From Lepidurus packardi (taxonomy: Eukaryota > Arthropoda > Branchiopoda > Notostraca > Triopsidae): a stretch of 64,000 nt of DNA. Position 1 is the first letter of the stretch, and each line of letters starts with the position of its first letter. The stretch is from the NCBI GenBank assembly GCA_023053545.1, contig JAKZAN010000007.1:9920001-9984000 (forward strand). The letters run 5' to 3'. The position numbers were made by a program, and so were the translations under genes. The notes beneath the pieces were generated by a model. That model worked only from the letters and a program-made list of their open reading frames with translations. It had not been told where the DNA came from and did not search any database. Below, in pieces: positions 1 to 12,700 of this stretch.

Positions 1-505
1 AAGCCAAGCCGAACCATCTGTATATTTCTTTAATTTTTTTTTCATCAACCTGATCAAGTTCCCTACACCAACCCTACTCCAAAATTAACGCCTTTTTCTA
101 TAAACATGTCTGTAATTTTATCCGAAATTAGCAACCCAGATATGAGCCGAAAAACTCACTAGAACTGTTTCGTAATTCTCCAACGCCTTAGGCAAGATAG
201 GTGGCGTCCTTCGCGTCATCTTACGGCGCTTTATAGAACTAGATGCAACATTTACCCAGTCGTGGAAATCCAGTGAACAGAAATGCCAGTCATCATTTCT
301 TTACTTTGTTTTTAGATTTATGATACATTGGTGAACTTCTTTACATTAGTGTTATAGACATTTTGAAATGCAAGAGATTATAAAAAATTTGGAATCTCTG
401 GATTAAAAGAAAATTGGTTAGACTTTTAAAGCCAATTTAGCAATGTGTTTGTATTAGAACGCACTGGAAACCTTGAATTAATTTCACCGGAACCTTACAA
501 AAACT

Positions 506-3500
506 TTACAACAAAATATTACTGACATCTAAAAATTCTTCAATGTCTTCCAAATTGGCTTCCATTGAGAGATCAAAGGCCAAACTCCAACTAGCCTGCT
601 CTGAACCAGAATGCTCTGCATCTTCATTCCTATTAGGCCACTTTAAAGGCGTACTACTGTTTCCAGGAGTGCAGGAAGGCGAAGAATTGACAACGGGAGA
701 CAAAGGGACCGTTTTACTAACTCGAGCTCTTTGTAACCGTTTGATAATATCATCCAAGCTGGGTTCGTCTTTACTTCCCTGTTCTGCCACGGTTTGTAAA
801 CTGCCTCGTTTCTCCAGAAAGGAAGAAGAGGGCGTGGCGGACGGCTCGCTGCAAGTTAACGAGTTTTTCCGGGAACTCGTAAACCAACGACTGGAATTCC
901 GACTACTGGGTGTGGTACTGGGAGTTCTTAACACACTGCTGGACGTCCGACGTTTGGGCGTCGATAAGGCGCTGTCAATCAACTGCAGTAAATCCCCGCG
1001 CGCCGAATGGCTCGCACGAATACATTCCATTGCCGGAGGCGAGAAACTGCCTTGACTGTCGTCCTCTGAACCCGTAACTGTTATAAACAAGAAGAAAATT
1101 CGATCAAATCTTGAAAAAATTCAATAAAATCAGGAAATATCTTTTGAACTCAAAACAAAATTCCCAAACTATTCAAAAAATTAAAAACTCGAAAAATACT
1201 AAAAAAAACATTAAAAAATATTGTAAAAAAAAACTAAAACAATATTTAAAAAATTAAAAATATTAAAAAAATTTTAAATATTAAAAAAAAACTAAAACAA
1301 TATTTAAAAAATATTAAATATTAAAAAATAAAACTAAAACAATATTTAAAAAAATTAAAATAAATTAGGAATTTTTTCAGATTAATTTTTAGGAATTTTT
1401 TCAGATTAAAAAAATTCCCCAAAACATTTTGAAAAGTCAAACTTAAAAATTCAATATTTCAGAAATTACCAAACGGTGAATTGGCTAGTTTGCCAGAGTT
1501 CTTCGCAACAATAGACGACGCAATCTAAACAAAAAAGAGATTTACGAATGAAATGAGTTAAAATTAACTGGAATTTTAAGGGATTTTACATCTTCGGCCG
1601 CTTGGTTCAGTTTGTCGTCTCGTTTTTGGCCGATTTTGGAAGTCACGGGCGACTCTTTGGTGTCTGGCTTCGATTCAAAGGATTTGGAACTTACAGCTCC
1701 GTTCTTTGAACTTCCAGTCGAGCGTTTGGGTATAACGCCTGGATTGGTGTTAATCTTGGATGGAATATCTGCGTATTTACGACGCGTAGGTAAAAGGGAA
1801 ACCTTCTCGTTTTGTGAAGCTAATCGGTTTTGTTCGGCTTTCTTGATCTGCCACTGTTTCTGCTTATCCGGAAGGTAGTGTCGGGCAGACATTGAGGATT
1901 TGGTTTGAAGCTGAGGAGAGGCAGATGAGGAAGTAGAAGTACTAGCCTGTGGGCTTGATCTAGGACTCGAGATTGGACGAATTTGAAGCTTAGGAGCACG
2001 TTTAAGCGGCTTGGAAGCTAATAAAAGAGAAAATAAAAGAGTTAGAATCGCCCATTGAACTTTTTGAAAGGTTTTTAAAATCATTTTTACGGAACTTCAT
2101 ACCTGCGATGGCTGGAGTCATGCTGAATAGTTCAGGAGGCGATTCTTTAGCTTCGGTGAGCTTTGGAAGAAGCGGACGGTAAGGAGTTATGGGAGGCAAC
2201 CCTAATCCTCCTCCAGAAACTGTAATTTAAGTATTTTTTGAGAACTTATGAAGCTTTTTGAATTTTTTTTCTATTTTTTGTACTAATTTTAGCTTTTAAG
2301 ATAACTTTTTTAGGTTACAACGGGTTAAGATTGTTTAGATTTTGAAGTAATTTAGGATTTTATAGTTAGATCATTACCGGTTTGAGCTAATTTGTCATGC
2401 AAAGCATCCAAACGCTTGATTTGCTTCTCACGATAAGTTTCCAGTTTCGTTACTTCCGTTGTAAACTGTTCTACTAAGGCTGTGTGCCCTTTTTCGTTGT
2501 TCTTAAGACGCTTAGCGTGATCTAAATGAATACAGAATTTTTCATGTAAATTATTTTGGAAGTTTAGATTTTTTTTTTTTTAATTATTACCATTGATATT
2601 GTCAGGAAGGGGAGGTAACTTGTAGTTCTCTTGCACTGAAGTTAAAATGACACTCATCAAATCCAGGATGTTCACCTTCCCTTTAGAGAGTTGTATTTCC
2701 TTATGGTGCATCTGAAATTAATAAAATAAAATTAATAAAAATAAAATTAATAAAAATAAAATTAATAAAAATAAATAAAATAAAATAAATAAATTAGTTT
2801 CATAATTAGAATAAATAATTGTAAACTAACTAGGCTACGATAAACGTAATCCAAATAAATGGTTTAAATTAAGGTAAGTTAAAGTAGAAAAGAAAATCTA
2901 AAATTAATTTTTAAGTGAACTAAAATGTTTAGTTGAACTTACAACTTGTTTGCGTTGATAATTCTCGAGGATTTCTGTAGGAATGCTGTGTAGAATCGCT
3001 AAACCATCTAAGCAATTCACGGGCGAACTTTTCTTCTTGAATAAATAATCGAAAACTTTGGAACATTCCTTTTCTTGGGATTCCAGTAACCGAAACTTGC
3101 TCAAATGGTCTTCTAAAACCAATTGGTCTCCTTGAATCTTCATCAACAGTTCTAGAATGAAACGATTTTAGTAAGAAAACGAGATTCTTAACCTCTTTCA
3201 AATCAACTCAAGCGTGAAAAAGGTCGAGTTTACCATCACAAATGGTTTTGTCTTCCAAATTAAGCAACTTTGAGCCCAAATCTTGGTTTATGGCTTTCAC
3301 TTCTTCTAGTTTCTGCGTTAATTGGGCGATTTTAGTATGGCTTTGGCGGTATTTTGCAATCAAATCACTACAAAAATATTAACTTAATGAGAGAGAAGGT
3401 TTGAAACTGTTTTTTTTACTTGGCGAGACGCTTTTTAGACGTATATTCTGCGAAAAATGTGGCTTGATTGGTTGCAAAACTGGAAAAATATTCTTTCGTG

Positions 3501-4246
3501 AGGCTTGCTATGATTTTACTGGTGGAATTCGTGGGGTTACCCCCTTTTTTACCCTCAGGATGAAGTAGCATATCATCTAGAGTGCAAAGAAAAGAATTTT
3601 TGACTGGTTAAGATTTTCTGGGAAATTTTGGACGACTTCATTACCACGATTAATCAGTTTTTTATCGACAATGTACGAAGCTAAGGTACATAACAAGTCG
3701 CAGAATTTGTCTCCTCCCGGATTTAAGAGAATTGATGGGTTTAAGCGAGGAAAGTAGCTGGCATTGCCCTGTAATTAAAAGCAAATTCATTATTTTGTAA
3801 CTTTTTTTTTTATATTTATGGGTGCACCAAACGTGTTTAATTAGAAAGAGCGTTAAGACTTTACTTGGATTTCAATTAGCCAGGCTTGGACAGTTTTACG
3901 GAATTGTGACTCTTGCTTTTTATCAAAAACCGGCCAAACATCACGAAACTCTTTTTGAGCTCTTTCCGCATCAAGTTTAGTGAATAAGAAATGGACCACT
4001 ATTTCAAAGGCTTTTCGATTCGGATTCAGGAACATATTCTGGAATTAATAAGAAGAATTTTTTATACGTATTAGATTGTTAATCTTTTAATTTGCGGGAA
4101 TTAATCAAATTAAAGCATTATTTTTTTACTTTATCGAAGGTTGTTCGGTGTTTAATGGATAAAGCGTGGGTGTCTAAACCCAACAGCCTTAAATAGTTAA
4201 ACAGCAATTGATGGACGTCTAGCTTTTGTACAGTGGCCTTGGCCAT
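506..4246 (-). CDS. HAUS6: HAUS augmin-like complex subunit 6 (HAUS6-like), 12 exons
   Basis: Augmin subunit 6 recruits gamma-tubulin to spindle microtubules. Exons (minus order): 4130-4246, 3865-4038, 3645-3768, 3420-3576, 3234-3367, 2943-3151, 2591-2711, 2378-2521, 2103-2219, 1590-2017, 1470-1524, 506-1077. All phases agree and give 783 residues; human HAUS6, from memory, is about 955. The N-terminus (MAKATVQKLDVHQLLFNYL, then MFLNPNRKAFEIVVHFLFTK and a VFDKKQE stretch) has the typical HAUS6_N pattern. The middle (exons 5-8) is hydrophilic and looks coiled-coil. The last about 330 residues are Ser/Pro/basic rich and poorly conserved, with an acidic end (EDIEEFLDV). The start is the first ATG of the conserved N-terminus. 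The family call rests on the N-terminal domain; the two C-terminal junctions (exons 10-12) rest on phase agreement alone. Confidence 0.85.
1110..1450. repeat. A/T-rich low-complexity tract in the last HAUS6 intron
   Basis: Runs of AAAAATTAAAAATATT-like sequence fill the intron between the last two HAUS6 exons. It is a simple, imperfect repeat with no coding potential. Confidence 0.8.
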
Positions 4247-5615
4247 GGTTAATTTATTGAATTTAAATAATAAATAATAACACAACGGGAATAAAAACCA
4301 AAGTCATGAATGAATGAGGTTTGTTGACAGGTTTTCCCTCGCATTTTACTGTCAAGAAGCCTAACGGTGGCATAGACGGCTTGGAGGTGTGGCTTGTTTT
4401 GAATTTCCTAGTGCGCCTTTAGCGCTGCCTCTTAGCTCAGATAACAACTAGAAACAAGTGTCAATGGGTCGAACATTTCTGATGACCTGCCGATGCAACA
4501 GTATGTAAGGCTGAATAGGTTGGGATTATGTTCTTTGGTTTGTTTCCTTCTCCTTCTGTATAGCTTTTATCGCTACGACAAAAAGGAAAAATTTATTTTC
4601 CTACTTTCTTCTTCTTCTTCTTGTTCTTTATAGTCGATCCGCGCCATACTTCCTACTTTCTTAAGGCCACGGTGTACTGCCAGTAGTTGATCGCTTTTGT
4701 TAACAGATGGCGCTGATGTCGTACCATTTCTCATTCTAATTTCGTAAACTTTAAACAAGAAATGAAAAGAAACGGAAAGAGATAAGTGAAACCGGTAGTA
4801 GTGAAAATCAGCCGTTAAAGTAGATTTATACATCCCATGTGTTATTGTCACAATACAATTTCATTCTATTGCACAGAATTGAGAATGAGAATGTTCGTTT
4901 CAAAATTTGCCATGTTGTAGCACCATAAGGGGTTCAAGCATATACAATGGCCTCAACTCATGATATTTATACTGGACTTAAAGTTAATTTTTTTTCCAAG
5001 TATAGCTTCTTAATATAACAAAAGAGCTTATTTTCATTCCCATTTGCTTTGCAAACACTTTTGTATCAACAAAAAGATCTTAGAATTTAAAAAAATCTAG
5101 AAAAGAATTAAAAAAGGGAAACCTGAATACAAATTAAAGTTCCGGGAGTTGTGAAGTACGCGAAATTTGACATCTAGACTATAAACCGTGCTCTTAATTA
5201 TGTCAGGTAACCAAGAACATAGATTACCAATAAGTTATTCACGGAAAAGCGAATAGCGTTTGCAAAGCTTCAATAGCTTATACTAAAATCAATGGAACTT
5301 ACAAGGTTGCAGACGACGGTAATCAACAGGTAAAAGCAAAAGCATTTTGAGGATTGAAAGCCTTACAGCTATTAAGGGACACAAAGGTGGGCGATCTAGG
5401 CAAAACGAAGTGTATCTTGTATTGTATGCAAGTATTCGTGCACGTTCACGGTACATGTATTTCTGTGGCGACGCTATTTTGACGTCTGTGTCAATGTGTA
5501 TTACACAGGGAATGTATTTTTCGACAGTCAGTTAGTTTGGGTTCTAAACTGTGGTTGGACGTTGTTTGAGCTTTTTGGAGCAATTTCACTAAACCAAGAC
5601 AATCGAAGTCGAATA
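4247..5615. other. Intergenic, no gene seen
   Basis: Region between the divergently transcribed HAUS6-like gene and the first PAN-like gene. It should hold both promoters. No conserved ORF, RNA gene or clear TATA element was recognised; the short open frames here do not resemble exons. Confidence 0.5.
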
Positions 5616-6965
5616 ATGAAGTTTGTTTGGCTGATCCTTCATTTTGTGCGCTGTCAAGAGATCACAGAAAGCTTATCGTCGAATAGTGCGAGTTGGGATC
5701 GTTTTCTAACAAGCCAACTCTACGAGAATACCGTTCTCGTGATCGAGTTGGGTAATCCTTTCGCTCCACAAAACCTCTCTAAAGGTATTTACCATCACTT
5801 TTGCTTGTACCTATCCTTATTACTATCCATGTCCCACATTTCTTCTCGAAATCTTGGATTGGATTAAGTTTGAATTGTTCTTGCGTGATATCGTAGCGAT
5901 ACTTTTGCTGTAACCATCCTTATTACTATCCATGTCCCACATTTCTTCTCGAAATCTTGGATTGGATTAAATTTGAATTGTTTTTGGGTGGATATCGTAG
6001 CGAGACCTTTGGTTTGGGCTAGAATGGAATGCGCCAGCTCTTGTACGGCACAAGGTTCATGTCAGGCCTTTAATTTCTACGAAACGGCGGATTTCTACGT
6101 TTGCGAACTACTGGCGGACAATTTCTGCTTGCGTATTGCGCGACTGGCGCTGCAATCACGGCCAGGAGGTTCAGTCTGGGACAAAGTGGGTGCCAAGAGT
6201 ACGTCTTGTATTGACCAGTACTTGGAAGGGAAGGCCACTGCAGATTACTGTGAAGCTGCTCGTCCTGGATGCAATGGTACTTGGCCTGCCTGTACTGACT
6301 GCATGGCGTCTTGCTACCACTGTCGCCGTTACCGTTCGTATTCAACAGCTTGTAACAACTTTCAAACGCTTACAAATTATGTCCTGGAAAGTTAATTCTG
6401 GGTTTGTAAATCCACAGGGTTTTACGAATGCATGCTATGGCCTGAAGGCTCATTTATGAAACCTATCTTTGGCGGTTGTTACGACACTTCAACTTACACA
6501 ATTGTTCGGAATGTCAATCCCGTAAACGCCGTGCTAAAAGAATTCTACATGATGCCGTTCGCTGACGTGGAACGTTTAAGTAAATTGAACGTGTACCGTC
6601 AAATCGAGTTTTGGTTCCTGAGTACCAACAATTCGCAATACTTCACACGCTATAATATTTCTTACTTTCACGCGAACGGCAATATCTCTGACATGGAACT
6701 GAATTATTTCATTAATGGAGGGGACGGGTTTAATTTAAATGGTCAAAAAACTTCTTTGAAATTCGCGTTCCTTGGGAATGATCCATTCAGTTGCGGGTCG
6801 TTTTGGGTACTCGATTCTACCAACGCCACCTACTGTCCTGGCGGAGAAACTAGCCTGTTTGGTACCCCGTATGTATCGAGTGCGGGGAACGTGGTAACGG
6901 GAATACGCTGGCCACCAGCTGTTGGCGAAACGTTGTATCGAACTGATGTAAAGCTGTCGGTCTGA
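5616..6965 (+). CDS. Secreted PAN-like Cys-rich protein, copy 1 of a tandem pair
   Basis: Three exons, 5616-5784, 6001-6351 and 6418-6965, joined in phase 1 and phase 1, give 355 residues. Exon 1 begins MKFVWLILHFVRC, a signal-peptide-like start. Exon 2 has a PAN/apple-like pattern (MECASSCTAQGSCQAFNFY, then further Cys pairs ending CTDCMASC). Exon 3 encodes about 180 residues I do not recognise, with conserved blocks WPEGSF, GGDGFNLNGQ, CGSFW and NATYCPGG and several N-glycosylation sequons. The exon structure and protein are matched by the neighbour at 8015-9264, which supports both models. The phase 1-1 exon 2 has the form expected of a shuffled extracellular module. Function is unknown; an extracellular binding role is inferred only from the PAN-like segment. 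The exon 2 donor (TGTAAC) is the least certain junction. Confidence 0.75.
5798..6003 (+). repeat. 103-bp tandem duplication across the 3' splice site of intron 1
   Basis: About 5798-5900 and 5901-6003 are near-identical (shared ATCCTTATTACTATCCATGT and GAAATCTTGGATTGGATTAA). Each ends with an ATATCGTAGCGA splice-acceptor-like sequence, so the acceptor of the PAN-like gene is duplicated. Only the second copy leads into the coding exon. Confidence 0.85.
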
Positions 6966-7571
6966 AATGTTGAACAAAATATACCAACTAGATCCAGATG
7001 AGAGCTAGATCCAGTTGAGAGCTTGGCCGGCAGATGGCCCTGACCCTCACACAATTGCACATAGCCTGTATCGACACATAAAACACATTACAACCGTTAC
7101 TGCAACAAAAATAAATTTCTCGAATGACATAAAGGAGAATAAAGACATTAAATTCATGATTTGATTCTTTAAGTTTTGACGGATTATTTAATCTCATGCC
7201 TGAGTAATGGTAACAAATGTTTGGTACCCCTTATATATCGAGTACTGGGAAAGTGGTAACGGGAATACGCTGGCCACCAGCTGTTGGCGCAACGTTGTAT
7301 CGAACTGATGTAAAGCTGGCGGTCTGAAATGTCGAAGAAAATAAACCAAATAGATCCAGATGGTAGTTGAGAGCTTGGCCGGCAGATGGCTCTGACCCTC
7401 ACACAATTGCACATAGCCTGTACCGACACATAAAACGCATTACAACCGTTACTACAACAAAATAAATTACTCGAATGACATACATGAGAATAAAGAAATG
7501 AAATTCATGATTTGTTTCCTTTAAGTTTTGACGTATTATTTAATCTCATGCCTGAGTAATGGTAACAAATT
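6856..7571 (+). repeat. About 360-bp tandem duplication of the gene's end and 3' flank
   Basis: The last about 110 bp of coding sequence plus the 3' flank (6856-7217) are repeated at 7218-7571. Both copies start with TGTTTGGTACCCC and end near CATGCCTGAGTAATGGTAAC. The second copy keeps the coding-like end but has no upstream exon, so it is a gene fragment. Confidence 0.85.
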
Positions 7572-8014
7572 TTCCCAAATAGAGGCATACGCTGGTTGGA
7601 AATCCTTGATTAAAACTTGAAACGTCAATCAATTGGTTTGAATAAAAGGACGCTAAAAGCCGGTACGCGACCCCTTTGTACGCCTAAGTACGACTAAAGA
7701 CGGATAGTCTATAGAAGCTTCGTTCAGGATTAGTCGATGGCCAAGCTCTAAATAGTGTACAAGAGAGTTATGAGCTAAAAGCTCTCTTCTGTTTAGGGGA
7801 AACAGTAAAAGCAGTTGGAATGAGTAGTAAAGCGGACAATGAAATTGAGCGATGTGCGATACATCGTGCAGGCTTATAGTTGTACACGTGAAGAATGCAT
7901 GTATTCCATAATGAATGCCTATGACGCGAATCAAAGTTACCCACCCGGCTATTAGTTAGACTTAGTCTGTCTCTGTGGTCAGGTTTGAACGTTACTCGAG
8001 CTCAAGAAGAAAAA
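7572..8014. other. Intergenic, no gene seen
   Basis: Spacer between the two tandem PAN-like genes, probably holding the promoter of the second. No ORF or RNA gene supported. Confidence 0.5.
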
Positions 8015-9264
8015 ATGGTTATCCTATTCCAATTTTTTGCATTCTTTACATGGAATCAGGTCTTAGAAACTATTGCTTTGGGTGATGCCACTTGGAATCG
8101 GTTTTCAACGAGCAAATTCTACGAGAATACCATTCTAGTGATTCAATCTTATAACCCCTTAGCGGAATTAAACATGCCTAAAGGTACATTACCTAATTTC
8201 TGTATTTCTGGCGTATTGCTGTTGGAGACCAGCTTCGTTTAGTTTATCCACCTTTGGAATTGTTTAACGGTTTATTTTCAATTTTTTTTTCACAGAAAGG
8301 CCGTTGATTGAAGCTAGAATGGAGTGTGTGAACGCTTGTGCGTTGGATGCTTCATGCAAGGCTTTTAATTTCTATGAAAAAGATGATTTGTACATCTGCC
8401 GCTTACTGCCGGATAATTTCTGCGTACGGAGAGAGCGACTTGCATTGCAAGCGGTGCCAGGAGGGCTGGTTTGGGATAAATTAAGTCCTAAAATGAGTCA
8501 GTCGTGTATTGACCAACTACTAGGAGGAAGGAACGCTACAGATTTCTGCGAAGTTGTCCGACCTGGATGTCGAGGTACTTGGCCTGATTGCAGTGATTGC
8601 GTGACGTCTTGCTACGACTTCAGAAAGAATCGTCCGTACCTAGGCTTAGGTAAAAAAAGAGTCTGCGTTGTGTTAACTAATAACCAAATTAATTCCTCTT
8701 TATTTTCAAACAGAATACAACTATATCTGTACCTTGTGGCCAGAAGGGTCCTTTTTTAACCCAATTTTTGCCAGCTGTTACATCGGGGGAACTTTTATAA
8801 TCAAGCGGCGTGTCGACGCTATCAATGGGTACGAAGTATTTGGAGAAATGATGTCATTCAGTGACATGGAACGATTGATCAAACTGAACGTGTATCGGAG
8901 TATGGAGGTGTATATTAAAGATACCACTGGCCAAAATTATGTGTCGTCGTACTGGATCTCTTACATTGATGCTAGCGGGAGAATTTCTAACATGTCTTAT
9001 AATACTGGCTGGGGCACTGGAGGCGATGGATTTGGTTTGAATGGTCAAACGGTGTCTCTGGACTTTGTTTACGTTTCAAACGATATGTTCAGTTGCGGAT
9101 CCTTCTGGCTACTGAACCGGAATAACGCTACTTACTGCCCTGGAGGAAATACGGGCTTCTTTGGTACTGCTCGCAAATCTGGTACAATAGTAACGACAGG
9201 AATACGCTGGCCATCAGTTGTTAACCAAGCATTCCATTATGTTGACATAAAACTGGTAGCTTAG
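8015..9264 (+). CDS. Secreted PAN-like Cys-rich protein, copy 2 of a tandem pair
   Basis: Exons 8015-8183, 8296-8649 and 8714-9264, phases 1 and 1, give 357 residues. Exon 1 is exactly as long (169 bp) as in the upstream paralogue. The start chosen is the ATG of MVILFQFFAFFTWNQ, a hydrophobic signal-like N-terminus, not the upstream TTG-led frame. Exon 2 holds the PAN-like block (MECVNACALDASCKAFNFYE) and exon 3 the same unrecognised C-terminal domain (WPEGSFFNPIF, GGDGFGLNGQ, CGSFWLL, NATYCPGG). Identity to copy 1 is moderate and spread over the whole length, so the duplication is not recent and both copies appear to be kept as proteins. Function unknown; secretion is inferred from the N-terminus. 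Confidence 0.78.
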
Positions 9265-9751
9265 ATGTGAAAGAAAAAAGTAACTAAGCTTCATTTTGTG
9301 GGTTTCTTTAACACTGATTAAACAACATTTGTTTCATGTTTAGCGTGTTTTGCACCATTTACACTAAAAACATTATTAGGAATATACTATAATCAATTTA
9401 AAGCACTTTGGCCTGTTCGTTGTTATTAACAGACAATGTATTGAAGTATACGCTATTGAACCAAAGGAAAACTCTTTTGTCATGTAAGACTCCAATCAAG
9501 TTTAAACTCCGGGCTGTAAGATTCTATGAGATAAAACTATGGCATTCCGATAGATCTATATATAGTGACGCGGAGAGTCACCTAGTGGCAGCAAAAATAG
9601 TTACGGATATTAAAGTAGGAACATCCATGCTCGCTAGGTGGTGCGGGCACTGAAAAAGCCAAAACAATCTTCAAGACCCACGTGTGTAAATTAAAATCAG
9701 TTTAAATTCATTAATAAGAGCTTGAAAAAACGCTAAAGTTATTCCTAGAAA
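9265..9751. other. Intergenic between PAN-like gene and EXOSC10
   Basis: Contains the 3' flank of the PAN-like gene and the EXOSC10 promoter region. No feature recognised. Confidence 0.5.
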
Positions 9752-12700
9752 ATGGAAGAAGGAGCTGTGCCTGGTTTTGGAAGTGTAGATGAGTTCTTCA
9801 AGGTAAAGTAAAACCTCTTACAATAACTAACAACTCAATACTTAACTGAAAAGAGAAAAGTACGTATTAATTAACTTGCTTTCACTCATAGACCATGTTG
9901 AAAGACGTAGTAGCAGCCACCAAAGCTTCGAATGAACTACCAAACACTGAAATTGATTTCGAATACTACATGAGTTTCGAAGGCTTCAGAAGTGCCATGT
10001 CCGTTAACTCGATGAAAACTCTTGAATTGTAAGTCCCAAAGTTACCTTTCTAAAATTCAGTCCTACTTATTTGGTCCAATTCTGCGCAATTAGGATTACG
10101 AAACTAATGAACCACCAAGGCATTAAAGGTTCCTTAGCAAAGTTGGATTTAGAAGAGCAATTTGACCTTCTTAGCGACGCTAGCGATGTAATTATGGACA
10201 AAGTGGTAAGTTACTCAAACAAAATCAAACTTCGAAACTCTCAACCTTCCAATCCTCCTTACAAACTTCATGCTTTTATAGAGTGCTGCATTGGAAGTCG
10301 CTAGTGGGGTTAAGAAGCAAGCAGAGACTGTAGTCTTAGAAGTTAACATGAAAAGTCCTTCCATAAGTGGAAGCTGGAACAAGCAGCACGCAGTAAACGT
10401 TGAATTTCGTACAACTGTCATATTTCTTACATTAATCTTTGGTTGTAGATCGTTGGGAACTCAACAACCCCTGAAAGAGTACGGTTATTAGCTGCTAGGA
10501 ACATTGCAAGGCCTCAGGTTCTGTTCAAAGAGAAGATTGACAACCGTCCAGGTCCTTTTGAGCCCAAATTGATAGAAAAACCCAATGCTCTGAAGCCCTT
10601 AGCGATTCTCGTGGAAGAAACCGAGCGTGGCGAAGAATACAGCCATCCTTATGAGTTTGAGCTCGAGAAATTCAAACCCAAACCTGAAATGTATGAAAAG
10701 AAGCCTCCGATTGAGCCAAAACCGTTAGCGGACACAACGTTAACATGGGTTGATAAGCCAGAGAAGCTCCAAGAGATGCTGAAGATTCTTAAGCAAGCCA
10801 AAGAGCTCGCGATTGATTTGGAAGTAAACTTATCCTACCTAATCTCCTTTCTACCTTGGATTTTTATATTTCTATCCAGATTTCTAACAACATTTTCATC
10901 TTTTAGCATCACTCGTATCGAACTTTCCAAGGATTAACTTGCTTAATGCAAATTTCGACCCGGAATGAGGATTTCCTGGTGGATACTTTGGCGTTATGGG
11001 GCCAATTGTCGAGTTTGAATGAAGTTTTCACTCATCCAGGCATCGTGAAGGTAGAATTCCCGCTTAGCATATCCTAAATTCGAGTTATGTACCTTAAGTG
11101 AGCTTAGAACGCCCTAAACTCGCTTATAAATTCACTTATAACCCGAAAACAGTAATTTTTCATCTTGATTTTAGGTATTTCATGGTGCAGACAGGGATAT
11201 TGAATGGCTGCAGAGAGATTTGGGGCTGTATATCGTCAATATGTTTGATACCCATCAAGCTGCCAAGCTTTTGCAATTCGCTCACCTGTCTCTTGCGTTT
11301 CTACTCAAACATTATTGCAAAATTAATGTAAATAAGCAGTACCAGCTATCCGACTGGAGAATGCGGTAATATTGTCTACCTTTTCTGTTAAAATACTCTA
11401 CACACATTCTAATACTATATCCTTTTATGTATTAGTCCGTTGCCCGAAGAAATGAACCATTATGCCCGGGAAGACACACACTATCTTCTATACGTTTTTG
11501 ATCGCTTGAAGGCGGATTTATGGGAAAAAGGAGTAGGAGATAATCTGTTGTTGTCCACGTGGGAAAGTTCTCGCTTATTATGCCTGAAGGTAATTCACAA
11601 ATAATCACAAAATCACTGAAACCCTATCTAAAAAATATCCTAATATCCTAAATATCCTAATATTCTAAAAAATATCCTAATATTGAAAAAATTAAGCAAA
11701 TTGTTATTATTTTTTTAGCGATACTTGAAACCCGTGTTAAGATCAGACAGCCACTTGGATCTCTACGTCCAAAGCAAGAAGCTGTTTAACAATAAGCAGA
11801 TGTACGCTCTAAGGGAGTTATTTCGATGGAGGGATCGCATTGGTCGAGAAGAAGATGAAAGTTTAGGGTAAGAATCTAAAAAAAGAGAAATCTCCCATTT
11901 TTTCTTCAAAATCTTTGTTTCTTTCTTCAAAATCAATGTTTTATTTGTTAATTTGATATTTTTTTAGGTATGTACTTCCGAAACATATGCTTCTGCAGAT
12001 ATCAGAAGTATTGCCTCGTGAAATGCAAGGGATCCTGGCATGTTGCAATCCGGTACCGCCCCTTTTACGTCAGCATCTACTTCATGTGCATCAAATCCTG
12101 CTGAAAGCACGGGACCAGCCTTTAACTGCGGTAAAATCTCTGAATTTCTCATAAGCTCTTTAAAAACTCATGAAAACTGTCCTAATGCTAACTGTCTTAA
12201 TGCTATGGTTGAATCAGATTGCTGATGTGGGAAAAGCATTGCCTCTACCAGCATCAATACCCGTGACTCGACTTATCGAGACGGATGAAGAGCATCCTTT
12301 ACACTCGAAACATGATTTCTCCCATGAATTGGAGTCATTTCCAACTCTCCTTCAGTCCGCCAACCTTCAAGTACAAAGACTTAGTTCAAATCAAACAATA
12401 AAAATGATGTTTACCAATATTTAAAATAAAAATTACATTAAAAATCATTGGAATATTTATTTGTTTATTAATAACGCTTTTTTTGCTTGTTTCATCTTAT
12501 AGGCGATGGATACTTCTAACACGAAGATTACAAAAGCGTCTAGGAAAGGAATTGCCTCAATTTTCGAGAATATGGTAAAAACGACTTTCTTGGTCAAAAG
12601 TACGAAATTTTGACTTTCCGCTTGTTTTTTTAGGCTTTGAATGAAAATAGCAGACGGAATTCCAAAGTAGTAAACCTGTACGACCGATACCTGGCTGCTT

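Noticed and set aside
543-1055. 170-codon plus-strand open frame
   Set aside because: Antisense to the last HAUS6 exon, whose phase and composition fit the gene; the plus frame has no domain.
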